Source: Mucilaginibacter lappiensis (GTDB taxonomy: Bacteria; Bacteroidota; Bacteroidia; Sphingobacteriales; Sphingobacteriaceae). Taken from it: a stretch of DNA of 64,000 nt. Made by a program: the position numbers and the translations under genes. The notes below the pieces were generated by a model. It was not told the origin of the DNA. It saw only the letters and a list, made by a program, of their open reading frames with translations, and searched no databases. Below, in pieces: positions 20,461 to 28,247 of this stretch (the stretch's first letter is position 1; every line of letters begins with the position of its first letter). The stretch covers positions 248,001-312,000 of the forward strand of contig NZ_FTMG01000002.1 in the NCBI RefSeq assembly GCF_900155965.1. The letters are read 5' to 3'.

Positions 20461-20490
20461 TTAGTCGGGCTGGAAACCCAAACCTTACAA
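20461..20490 (-). promoter_or_regulatory. ECF-type promoter of the Met-rich peptide gene
   Basis: TTGTAAGG-N15-CGACTAA on the minus strand, ending 50 bp before the start codon, in the gap after the anti-sigma stop. It continues into TTTAAATGTTA, shared with the sigma-gene promoter. Confidence 0.8.
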
Positions 20491-20500
20491 AGTATTTTAA

Positions 20501-20779
20501 TTATTTATTCAGTTCTCCTTCAATGCGGTCTTGCAGCTCTTTTTTAAAGTTTTCATCAAGCGAAAGTGTAGACACCTGCAATTCGGTATCATGAAAAAGC
20601 TGCAGCACCATCTGGTTGATGATCTGGCTTTGCTTATTATACAGCTTACACATCGAGCAACCGGCCAGGTGTATGCGGAGCTCAATGCTTTCCCGGAAAC
20701 TCAGCTTCCGGATCTGTCGTTTCTCGATGAGCAGGGTAGCTTGTTTACAGTTATATATAACTTTTTTTAAGGGATTCAT
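20501..20779 (-). CDS. zinc-finger anti-sigma factor (ZAS type)
   Basis: A 92-residue soluble protein with C11, H37-x3-C41-x2-C44 (HLAGCSMC), the zinc-binding anti-sigma fingerprint of RsrA/ChrR-like proteins. No membrane helix is present, so it should act in the cytoplasm by holding the adjacent sigma factor. It lies 11 bp downstream of the sigma gene. Zinc-thiolate sites in this family can sense oxidants, which fits the predicted function of the regulon; that part is inference. Confidence 0.82.
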   Translation of the reverse strand: MNPLKKVIYNCKQATLLIEKRQIRKLSFRESIELRIHLAGCSMCKLYNKQSQIINQMVLQLFHDTELQVSTLSLDENFKKELQDRIEGELNK

Positions 20780-20790
20780 GGTTAATGTTT

Positions 20791-21366
20791 TTAGATCCAG
20801 TTTTTTTGAAGACAGGCTCTCAGACTAAGCTTGGCCCGGTGAATAATAACCCAAAAGTTGGCCTGTGTAACCCGAAGCTCGCTGCAAATAAATTCGGTAG
20901 TGGCCTCGTCCATATGCTTCATGGTGAAAACCGACATCCACATGGCGGGGAGTTTTTGCATACATAATTGCAGGATATGATTAAACTCCTTACCTCTCAG
21001 CGGCTCATGATCTTCAATGCCAAACGGCAGGGGCTGATGGGCCTGGGTCCAATGACCATTATCTTCCTCAAAAAAATCTTTTTGTTCTTCCTCTGCCTTC
21101 TGTTCGGCTATGTTGGCCAGGCCTGATGATTTTTTGCGGTAAACATCAATGATCTTATTTTTCAGGATAGCCGTAAGCCAGGTACGTTCGGAGCTTTTGC
21201 CCTCAAAACGGTCCACCTTTTCCAAAGCGGCCAAAAAAGTTTCCTGCACCAGGTCCTTCGCCTGTTCTTCGTCATTAAGGCGCGACAGGGTATACGAATA
21301 CAGGTAATCGGCATGTGCCTTAACCCAATGATGCGGGTCCAGTAATTGTTTTTCAGTTACCATCAA
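20791..21366 (-). CDS. ECF RNA polymerase sigma factor
   Basis: A 191-residue group 4 sigma factor. Region 2 spans ~20-80 (AKDLVQETFLAALEKVDRFEG, then RTWLTAILKNKIIDVYRK) and region 4 spans ~135-190 (LPAMWMSVFTMKHMDE, then the helix-turn-helix ICSELRVTQANFWVIIHRAK). It heads the unit sigma, anti-sigma, Met-rich peptide. Its own promoter matches those of the peptide gene and the divergent DUF1223 operon, implying autoregulation and a compact local regulon. Confidence 0.9.
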   Translation of the reverse strand: MMVTEKQLLDPHHWVKAHADYLYSYTLSRLNDEEQAKDLVQETFLAALEKVDRFEGKSSERTWLTAILKNKIIDVYRKKSSGLANIAEQKAEEEQKDFFEEDNGHWTQAHQPLPFGIEDHEPLRGKEFNHILQLCMQKLPAMWMSVFTMKHMDEATTEFICSELRVTQANFWVIIHRAKLSLRACLQKNWI

Positions 21367-21393
21367 ATAAATTTACTCATAACATTTAAACTA

Positions 21394-21423
21394 TTAGTCG
21401 CCAATGCACGTGAATCCTTACAA
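21394..21423 (-). promoter_or_regulatory. ECF-type promoter of the sigma gene (autoregulatory)
   Basis: Minus strand TTGTAAGG-N15-CGACTAA, 28 bp before the start codon, continuing into TTTAAATGTTA as in the Met-rich peptide promoter. Confidence 0.82.
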
Positions 21424-21555
21424 AGGAGCAGGAGTTTTTTGACTCTTCATGATATAATAACATTTATTAGTTAAATTTACTTATACCTCCTTGATCATAA
21501 AGTACTTGTACTGGTGGCATCAAAATCACATTCGCCAAAGAAAAAATAAAATTTA

Positions 21556-21585
21556 TTGTAAGGTTATCGTACCCAAGCCGACTAA
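21556..21585 (+). promoter_or_regulatory. ECF-type promoter of the DUF1223/cytochrome b/molybdoenzyme operon
   Basis: TTGTAAGG-N15-CGACTAA on the plus strand, 31 bp before ATG 21617. Same boxes and exact spacing as the two minus-strand copies. It also supports the later start codon, since the longer open frame would run through the promoter. Confidence 0.82.
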
Positions 21586-21616
21586 ACAAGAAAAACGTAT
21601 ATCAAACCATAACAAT

Positions 21617-22420
21617 ATGAGATCAATTAAAATATTTGCCCTGGCTGCCGGTTTTGTAACCGCGGTGATGGTATTGGCGGCCTTTATTATTCCTAAAGCT
21701 AAAGCCCCGGAAAAAAATAAGATGATAGCCGACGGTAAAGGATTTGCCGTGATAGAGCTTTTTACCTCAGAAGGCTGCTCCAGTTGCCCTCCTGCCGATG
21801 AATTGGTGGCCCGGATACAAAAAGAAGATAAAGACAAGCAAGTTTACATACTGGCTTTTCATGTAGATTACTGGAACCGCCTGGGCTGGAAAGATGTTTT
21901 TAGCAGCGCCGATTACTCTAAACGCCAAAATGAATATGCCAATTGGCTTAATCTGCAATCGGTTTATACACCGCAAATTGTGGTCAATGGCAAAAAGGAA
22001 TTTGTGGGCTCGGAAGAAGGAACTTTGCGTAATGCCATTACCGCCGGCCTGCGAACCAATCCTGCGGCAGCTTTAACCCTTAATACACAAAAAGGACAAG
22101 ATCATATCACCATACAGTACCGTGTAAATGGTGCCGAAAAGAACACCGACCTGCTTTTAGCCCTGGTGCAAAAAGCGGCGCAAACCAAAGTTCAGCGTGG
22201 TGAAAACGGCGGGCGCACATTATCACACGTTCAAATAGTACGCAAAATGCAAAGCCTGGCGTTAAATGCAGGAGGTAATGGCAGTACAACAATTGCATTG
22301 CCTGAAGGCGTGAATGCCCAGGATTGGGAAGTGATTGGTTTGGTGCAAAATCAAAACAACGGAGAAATTTTAGCCGCCGCAAAGGCCAACTTTACGGCAA
22401 CGGCTAACATGGGCAAGTAA
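21617..22420 (+). CDS. DUF1223 secreted thioredoxin-fold protein
   Basis: A 267-residue protein starting at ATG 21617 (signal anchor ~5-25); the frame is open from 21491 but that part spans the promoter. The C54-x2-C57 motif in FTSEGCSSCPPAD, plus FHVDYWNRLGWKD and YTPQIVVNG, are diagnostic of DUF1223, a thioredoxin-like family. It probably performs or relays thiol redox in the periplasm. First gene of an ECF-controlled operon with cytochrome b and a molybdopterin oxidoreductase. Confidence 0.88.
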   Translation: MRSIKIFALAAGFVTAVMVLAAFIIPKAKAPEKNKMIADGKGFAVIELFTSEGCSSCPPADELVARIQKEDKDKQVYILAFHVDYWNRLGWKDVFSSADYSKRQNEYANWLNLQSVYTPQIVVNGKKEFVGSEEGTLRNAITAGLRTNPAAALTLNTQKGQDHITIQYRVNGAEKNTDLLLALVQKAAQTKVQRGENGGRTLSHVQIVRKMQSLALNAGGNGSTTIALPEGVNAQDWEVIGLVQNQNNGEILAAAKANFTATANMGK

Positions 22421-22502
22421 TGCTGCTGATTTGCGGTTTTATTAACATCACTAACAACCGGTAGTTTATAATTGCCGGTTGAAGGTGTTTTAACAGATAG
22501 AT

Positions 22503-23210
22503 ATGAAAGTTATCAAAGAGAAACATCCTTTAGCTATGCGTTGGACGCATTGGGTAAACTTTCCGATACTCACCATTATGATATGGAGCGGGATGCTGAT
22601 CTATTGGGCAAATGACGAGTATAAGATAACGCTTTTTGGGCATACCTTTTTCAGCTTTTTCCCTGATTGGTTTTATAGCGCTTTGCGTATTCCCCATCGC
22701 CTGTCGGAAGGGATGGCTTTTCATTTTTTGTTTATGTGGTTTTTTACGCTGAATGGTATTTTGTATGTGCTGTACACCATCATATCGGGCGAGTGGCGCG
22801 AGTTGCTGCCTCAAAAAAAATCATTTAAAGAGGCCTGGCTGGTGTTGCTGCATGATCTGCATATCCGCAAAATGGCGCCGCCTCAAAATAAGTATAATGC
22901 CGCCCAGCGTATCGCTTATACAGCTATCATTATCATGGGCTTGGGGTCGGTGATAACCGGACTGGCTATTTATAAACCGGTACAATTTTATTACCTCACC
23001 TGGCTTTGCGGAGGTTATCATTTTGCCCGGATCCTTCATTTCGCGCTGACGATAGGCTACGTTGGTTTTTTTGTGATCCACGTGGTGCAGGTGATCCTGG
23101 CCGGATGGAACAATTTCCGGTCGGTGATCTCCGGATTTGAAGTGCTGAACGAAGAACCTAAACCCATTATTAAAATTACACCTCCAAGTGATGAAAAAAA
23201 CATTCAGTAA
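22503..23210 (+). CDS. cytochrome b/b6-type (cytochrome b561) membrane subunit
   Basis: A 235-residue integral membrane protein with four main helices and histidines placed for b-heme ligation (RWTHWVNF, AFHFLFMWF, RILHFALT, FFVIHVVQV). It belongs to the bacterial cytochrome b561 / Ni-hydrogenase b group. Its stop overlaps the next gene by 20 bp, so the pair is coupled: the cytochrome should pass quinol electrons to the periplasmic molybdoenzyme, the role of YedZ/MsrQ or YedZ1 in related systems. Confidence 0.85.
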   Translation: MKVIKEKHPLAMRWTHWVNFPILTIMIWSGMLIYWANDEYKITLFGHTFFSFFPDWFYSALRIPHRLSEGMAFHFLFMWFFTLNGILYVLYTIISGEWRELLPQKKSFKEAWLVLLHDLHIRKMAPPQNKYNAAQRIAYTAIIIMGLGSVITGLAIYKPVQFYYLTWLCGGYHFARILHFALTIGYVGFFVIHVVQVILAGWNNFRSVISGFEVLNEEPKPIIKITPPSDEKNIQ

Positions 23211-23985
23211 AAAGCAGAAGGCCCCTAAAAAGCCGCTTACCATTGAGCAAAAGATCACGAGGCGCAATTTCCTCTCGTTCGGTACTTTTATTGTAGCCGG
23301 AAGCGTGGCTTATGGCGGTTGGAAATGGTTATACAACTCGCCCGAAGAAGCACGAACCGTAACCGCGGGTGCCCGTGCACCTTTAAGAAGGGCTCTCAAC
23401 AAAACCGAGCTGGCTTTTCGCCGAATTTTTAGCAATAATAACCTCGTTAAAACCTATCCCAAAAACATGGCGGCCAAAGCCGTGCGTCATAACAGCGATA
23501 TTGGTTCGGAAGGGAAAATAGACATCGACGCCTGGAAACTGCAGGTAAAAAAACATACCGGCGAAGTATTGCATATTTCGCTGGAGGACATTAAAGCACT
23601 CCCCAAAACAGATATTGTGTATGATTTTAAATGTGTGGAAGGCTGGGATCAGATATCGCATTGGGGGGGGGTGAAATTCAGCGATTTTATCAATCATTTT
23701 AAGCTCAACGCCGAAACGGAATTACAATATGTGGGCTTAGCCACGCCGGATAAAGAATATTATGTTGGGATAGATATGCCCAGCGCCATGCATCCGCAAA
23801 CCTTGCTGGCCTACGAGGTTAACGAAAAGCCCCTGCCACCCAAACACGGTGCCCCCCTGCGGCTGATCATCCCGGTTAAGTATGGCATTAAAAACTTAAA
23901 GCGTATTGGCACGATGAGCTTTAGCGATACCCGCCCGCCGGATTATTGGGCCGAGCAGGGGTATGATTATTATTCGGGATTGTAA
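23191..23985 (+). CDS. periplasmic molybdopterin oxidoreductase, sulfite-oxidase fold (YedY/MsrP-like)
   Basis: A 264-residue enzyme; ATG 23191 is preferred over GTG 23188. A twin-arginine signal (TRRNFLSFG, ~24-31) with a following hydrophobic stretch directs folded export. The conserved molybdenum-ligating cysteine is C148 in FKCVEGWDQ, and HWGGVKFSDF and KYGIKNLKRIG complete the SUOX-type signature. MsrP/YedY relatives reduce methionine sulfoxide, which fits a Met-rich substrate peptide in the same regulon. A run of nine G (23663-23671) encodes the HWGGV motif and could be slippage-prone. Confidence 0.87.
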   Translation: MKKTFSKKQKAPKKPLTIEQKITRRNFLSFGTFIVAGSVAYGGWKWLYNSPEEARTVTAGARAPLRRALNKTELAFRRIFSNNNLVKTYPKNMAAKAVRHNSDIGSEGKIDIDAWKLQVKKHTGEVLHISLEDIKALPKTDIVYDFKCVEGWDQISHWGGVKFSDFINHFKLNAETELQYVGLATPDKEYYVGIDMPSAMHPQTLLAYEVNEKPLPPKHGAPLRLIIPVKYGIKNLKRIGTMSFSDTRPPDYWAEQGYDYYSGL

Positions 23986-23995
23986 CCAGATATGC

Positions 23996-24087
23996 AGATG
24001 TGCAAATTTCAGATGTGCAGATGATAGAAAAAAAGATATTCAATTTATCCATCATCTATAATTTGCACATCTATCATCTGCACATCT
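23996..24087. repeat. inverted repeats of AGATGTGCA units
   Basis: A 17-bp arm AGATGTGCAGATGATAG (24011-24027) and exact complement (24071-24087), plus a 12-bp pair AGATGTGCAAAT (23996-24007 / 24061-24072). It lies between the molybdoenzyme stop and the MFS gene, and may end the operon. Confidence 0.65.
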
Positions 24088-24111
24088 ACAAAATATTTGC
24101 ATATTGCAGAT

Positions 24112-25455
24112 ATGCCGGCTGCTAAACTGCCACTTTCAAAACAACTTGCTTATGCCTGCGGGATGATAGGCTGGAGCATCATGACTAATATCATCATCGT
24201 GATGCTACCCTATTTTTATTTGCCGCCTTCCAATGCCGGGTTGATACCTTTAGTTCCCCAGCTGCTTGTGTTTGGTGTGTTTAATATCATGTCGCTTATT
24301 GCCGCTTCTGGCAGGTTTGTTGACGCCATATTTGATCCCTTTATAGCATCGCTGAGCGATAAAAGCGGAAATGCCAAAGGTCGCCGAATTCCCTTTATGA
24401 AATGGGCCATTGTGCCCGCGGTTGTTTTTTGTTCGCTTACTTTTTACCCGCTGGTTAAAGGCGAAAGCATTCACAATGCTATGTGGCTTACCTTTACGCT
24501 CATCTGCTTTTTTATGGGGGCAACAGCCTATATCATTCCATATAACGCATTATTGCCTGAATTAGCCCGTACCGGTGCCGAAAAGGTAAAGCTATCCTCG
24601 TTACAGCAGGTGGGTTTTGTGCTGGGCATTATCCTGTCGGCCCTGGTCAATAACTTTGCTGATCTGGTGCAGCATATCATGCATACCCCCAATCGCGATA
24701 CCGCCGTGCAGTACACCATTTTTGGGCTGTGCGTTTTTGCAGGCCTGGTAATGCTGGTGCCTGTTTTTGCTATCGACGAAAAAAAATACTCCAACAGTAT
24801 CCCCTCGCACTTACCCCTGTTGCCGGCCCTGCGCCGCACTTTCCGCAACCGGAATTTTAAATATTACCTTATTTCCGATTTTTCGTACTATATGGCGCTC
24901 AGCATCATATCAAGCGGCTTGTTGTTTTTTGTAACGGTGCTGCTGCGTCTGCCCGAATCTATGGGTGGCGTACTGATGGGAAGTATGGTACTGTTTTCAT
25001 TAGTGTTTTACCCGCTCATCAATTACCTGTCGAAAAAGATCGGCAAAAAACCAATCATGCTGTTTTCGTTCGGCTTGTTAAGTCTCATTTTTGTGGCCAT
25101 ATTTTTCCTGGGGAAACTTCCGCTATCGCCAACAGCACAGGTTTATATATTGGTTTTAAGTACATCATTCCCGCTGGCATCCTTGGGGATATTGCCCAAT
25201 GCCATACTGGCCGAAATTGCCGAGAACGACGCCAAAAGAACCGGCGAGAACAGCGAAGGGATGTTCTTTGCGGTGAAATACCTTTTTGTAAAACTGGGAC
25301 AAACGCTGGGCATAGCATTGTTTGCATTTTTAACCGTTTATGGTAAAGATCCCGGGCACGATTACGGCCTGCGGCTCAACGGGATTTGCGGTTGCGTGCT
25401 TTGTATACTGGCCATGATTTTTTTCAGCCGGTTTCGCGAGCGCAGGGTAAAATGA
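24112..25455 (+). CDS. MFS transporter, GPH (glycoside-pentoside-hexuronide:cation symporter) type
   Basis: A 447-residue membrane protein with 12 predicted helices, starting at ATG 24112 (an in-frame TTG at 24097 falls in the upstream repeat). PFIASLSDKSGNAKGRRIPFM in the 2-3 loop resembles the MelB/GPH signature, and FSRFRERRVK ends the cytoplasmic tail. It probably imports a sugar or glycoside with a cation. No partner hydrolase is directly adjacent; the S41 peptidase follows after 58 bp. Confidence 0.82.
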   Translation: MPAAKLPLSKQLAYACGMIGWSIMTNIIIVMLPYFYLPPSNAGLIPLVPQLLVFGVFNIMSLIAASGRFVDAIFDPFIASLSDKSGNAKGRRIPFMKWAIVPAVVFCSLTFYPLVKGESIHNAMWLTFTLICFFMGATAYIIPYNALLPELARTGAEKVKLSSLQQVGFVLGIILSALVNNFADLVQHIMHTPNRDTAVQYTIFGLCVFAGLVMLVPVFAIDEKKYSNSIPSHLPLLPALRRTFRNRNFKYYLISDFSYYMALSIISSGLLFFVTVLLRLPESMGGVLMGSMVLFSLVFYPLINYLSKKIGKKPIMLFSFGLLSLIFVAIFFLGKLPLSPTAQVYILVLSTSFPLASLGILPNAILAEIAENDAKRTGENSEGMFFAVKYLFVKLGQTLGIALFAFLTVYGKDPGHDYGLRLNGICGCVLCILAMIFFSRFRERRVK

Positions 25456-25513
25456 AAAAACAGATTCTTGTCTTTTTATTATCTTTAGCTCGCCCCAGAG
25501 GTAAGTATCTGCA

Positions 25514-27028
25514 ATGAAAATAAATTTAAAACCGGTATTTAAAGTCCTGCCTTATTTATGCGTTGTATGGATAATTGGCGCTTGTCATCAGCCCGATACT
25601 AAAAAACAAAATGGAGGCAGCACAGATACTATTGCTCACAAACTACCGGTAAAAGCCATGCATGATGATCTGGCTATACTTTGGTCGGTCATTAAAGAAA
25701 TGCACCCGGCTTACGGTGTTTTTACTCCGCCAGACAGCCTGCGCCATACTTTCGACCAGGTAGTGGCCTCTATCAACGAACCCTTGTCCGAAACTGATTT
25801 TATAGCACACGTTTATCCTTTTATCAGTAATCTTCGCTGCGGGCATACACAGGTAAAATATCCGGCAGGATACAAGCCATCGGGACCGCCGCAGCCTCAT
25901 TTGCCGTTTGAGGTACTGGTAAAAAATCATCACGCCTGGATCACCACCCATAACAACAATGAATTAAATACTGGCGATGAGATCATCAGCATGAACAATA
26001 CGTCTGTTGCTGCTATCATTAATCATGGATACGACCTGTATGGTGGCGACGGATATAATGAAACATTTAAAGAAGTATTTTTAAGCGAATACGGCGGCTT
26101 TGAGGATGCCTGCAACAAGTATTATCATTGGCAGCCACCATATCATATCACGCTACGCACCAGGCAAGGCAAATTAAAAAACCTTGAAGTTAATGCCCTT
26201 GCTCCCGGCGCCGCATTAAATACTTCAACAACAACAAATGCCAATAACCTGGCCGACTGGACCGAATCAAAAAATACTGATTACCTGCCCTTGCGCTTTT
26301 TTAAAAATAAATCGACCGCGTGGTTTGTCACCAAACCTTATCAATATGCCGATACCAATATTTATAAAGAAGCTTTTAAAGAGATACACCAACGGGGGAT
26401 CAAAAACCTGATACTGGATATGCGGCATAATACCGGCGGCGATATCCGTGTGGCTATTCGCTTACTATCGTTCCTGGCCGATAGTTCATTCAGTATTATT
26501 AAAGATGTAAAGGCGCGTATTCCCAACCCGGCTATCAGTCGTTTTGAACGATATTTTGATACCGCGCGCACCTCCAGTTTTAACGAAGGTTTTGAGCCGG
26601 GACCGGAGGATGGTACTTATTATCATATCAAATTCAGGCCTACCGCCTGGGGACAGCTGTACGGCAAATTACCCTTATACAAGGCCGATCATTATAAGGG
26701 GAAGTTAGTGGTTTTAATTGATGGGGCCACCTTCTCTTCGGCGGCTTTGTTTACCGCGGCGTTAAAGGCCCAGCGTAAAGATGTGGTATTTGTTGGCCGT
26801 GAAACTGCCGGTAATGAGCAAGCTTGCAGCGGGGGCACCATTCAGCATTTAACCTTGCCTAATACCCATGTTATTGTTGATTTCCCGTGGATGCGTTTTG
26901 TATCGGCAGCCAAACATTATGATTTTGGCCGGGGCATTATGCCCGACTACCCGGTGGAGTACAGCCCGGAAGATATCGTGAATAAAACAGACCCCGATTT
27001 GCAAAAAGCCTTAAGCCTGGTTAATTGA
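25514..27028 (+). CDS. S41 family peptidase lipoprotein
   Basis: A 504-residue protein with lipoprotein signal (IIGAC, Cys ~24). The N-terminal helical part is followed by a PDZ-like segment (~150-190, GDEIISMNN) and the S41 tail-protease fold: LILDMRHNTGGD and the nucleophile region GATFSSAALFTAALKAQ, then GRETAGNEQACSGG. Relatives are C-terminal-processing or tricorn-like peptidases in the periplasm. Substrate unknown. Its last 18 bp overlap the end of a small convergent ORF. Confidence 0.87.
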   Translation: MKINLKPVFKVLPYLCVVWIIGACHQPDTKKQNGGSTDTIAHKLPVKAMHDDLAILWSVIKEMHPAYGVFTPPDSLRHTFDQVVASINEPLSETDFIAHVYPFISNLRCGHTQVKYPAGYKPSGPPQPHLPFEVLVKNHHAWITTHNNNELNTGDEIISMNNTSVAAIINHGYDLYGGDGYNETFKEVFLSEYGGFEDACNKYYHWQPPYHITLRTRQGKLKNLEVNALAPGAALNTSTTTNANNLADWTESKNTDYLPLRFFKNKSTAWFVTKPYQYADTNIYKEAFKEIHQRGIKNLILDMRHNTGGDIRVAIRLLSFLADSSFSIIKDVKARIPNPAISRFERYFDTARTSSFNEGFEPGPEDGTYYHIKFRPTAWGQLYGKLPLYKADHYKGKLVVLIDGATFSSAALFTAALKAQRKDVVFVGRETAGNEQACSGGTIQHLTLPNTHVIVDFPWMRFVSAAKHYDFGRGIMPDYPVEYSPEDIVNKTDPDLQKALSLVN

Positions 27029-27166
27029 TACGGGTACGTCCAGTAGTTTGCCGAGGTGTTTGGTTTGTTTACCCTGCTGTGCTTCTGCTGCGCAGGCAAA
27101 CAGGAAAGATGCTGCTAATGCTATCAGCAGGCCTTTTATCATATTGATATCGATCTTCATTTCCAT
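27011..27166 (-). CDS. small secreted peptide, 51 aa
   Basis: A short ORF with ATG at 27166 (second ATG 27160). It begins MEMKIDINMIKGLLIALAAS, continues through a hydrophobic core to CAAEAQQ, and leaves a mature tail of about 20 residues (GKQTKHLGKLLDVPVSINQA). The signal peptide is convincing, with n-, h- and c-regions and an AxA-type site, but I do not recognise the product. It may be a genuine microprotein or the remnant of a larger gene. It sits downstream of the TIM-barrel isomerase, beyond that gene's terminator. Confidence 0.5.
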   Translation of the reverse strand: MEMKIDINMIKGLLIALAASFLFACAAEAQQGKQTKHLGKLLDVPVSINQA

Positions 27167-27212
27167 ATTTGTTAAAAAAATCACGCAGGAAGCGACCGGA
27201 TATGATAAAACA

Positions 27213-27245
27213 AAACCATCGCTTTTAAGTATAAAACGATGGTTT
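27213..27245 (-). terminator. terminator after the TIM-barrel gene
   Basis: AAACCATCG / CGATGGTTT stem followed on the minus strand by TGTTTTATC, 30 bp past the stop. Confidence 0.7.
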
Positions 27246-27274
27246 GTATAGAATGTGCTATTGTAACAGAATTT

Positions 27275-28162
27275 TTAAACTAGGTTCTTTTTAATGTAGG
27301 TAATGCTTTGGGTGATGCTATCAAAAGGATCGCCAGGGCAAACGTCCTGCTCTACAAAGAAGTACTTTAAACCCGCTTTATCTGCTTGTGTGAATATCTT
27401 TTTAAAGTCGATGATGCCGTTGCCAACTTCGGTAAATTTGCGCTCTGGCGTTTTATCCAGATCCTTTACGTGCCACAGCGGGAAACGGCCCGGATGCTTA
27501 TTAATTAAAGCGATAGGATCCTGGTTGGCTTTGGTTAACCAGTAGAGGTCTATTTCAAATTTTACCAGATTTTTATCGGTTGCCGCTAAAAGAATCTCGT
27601 AAGGGTATTTGCCATTTTCCTGTATAAATTCAAAATCGTGGTTATGGTAGCACAGCTGTATGCCCGATTTTTTGCAGATTTCGCCTGCTTTGTTAAAATC
27701 TTCGGCTATTTTTTTATAGTGATCCAGGTTGCCCCGTTCCGGGGTTGATAAATAGGCGCATACCATATATTTTACGCCCACCTCGGCTGCGTCTGAAACT
27801 GCTTTTTCCCAGTCATTCAGGATAGTGCCTTTTTGCGAGGCGCCGTTCACCTGTTCTTCGCCCAGGCGGTAATGCGCACTCGGCATAATGAGGCCGTTTT
27901 GTTTTAAAAGCGCTTTGAATGCTTTGCTATCCATGCCGTAAAACAATTCGTTGCCGGTATAGGTGGCACCCTCAACCGAGGTATAGCCAACCTGGGCAAC
28001 CTTAGCCAGGGACGCTACCGGGTCTTTTGACATGGCATCACGTACGGTGTACAATTGCAGGCCGATATACTTTTTATCGTAAGCAAACAAGTTTGGAGCC
28101 GCTAAAAGTCCGGCCGAAAGTAATGCCGAAGTTTTGAGAAATGAACGTCTGGTAGTTGTCAT
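27275..28162 (-). CDS. sugar phosphate isomerase/epimerase family TIM-barrel protein (Tat-exported)
   Basis: A 295-residue protein with a twin-arginine signal (TTRRSFLKTSALLSAG) and an AP endonuclease 2-like (xylose-isomerase-like) barrel. Metal-binding motifs include YCYHNHDFEF-like LCYHNHDFEF, EIDLYW, LWHVKD and FFVEQD near the C-terminus. Such periplasmic members often act in 3-keto-sugar or inositol-type conversions; the exact substrate is unknown. The next gene upstream (NIPSNAP) also has a Tat leader and shares the strand. Confidence 0.85.
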   Translation of the reverse strand: MTTTRRSFLKTSALLSAGLLAAPNLFAYDKKYIGLQLYTVRDAMSKDPVASLAKVAQVGYTSVEGATYTGNELFYGMDSKAFKALLKQNGLIMPSAHYRLGEEQVNGASQKGTILNDWEKAVSDAAEVGVKYMVCAYLSTPERGNLDHYKKIAEDFNKAGEICKKSGIQLCYHNHDFEFIQENGKYPYEILLAATDKNLVKFEIDLYWLTKANQDPIALINKHPGRFPLWHVKDLDKTPERKFTEVGNGIIDFKKIFTQADKAGLKYFFVEQDVCPGDPFDSITQSITYIKKNLV

Positions 28163-28247
28163 CGATTTACTTTTAAAATTGGTTAATGTAAATATAGTGT
28201 ATTATGAACACTAAAAGCAAGCGATTATTATCGCTATCCTGATTTAA

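Noticed and set aside
21491..21616. 42-residue N-terminal extension of DUF1223
   Set aside because: It runs across the ECF promoter and lacks a signal peptide; ATG 21617 is preferred.
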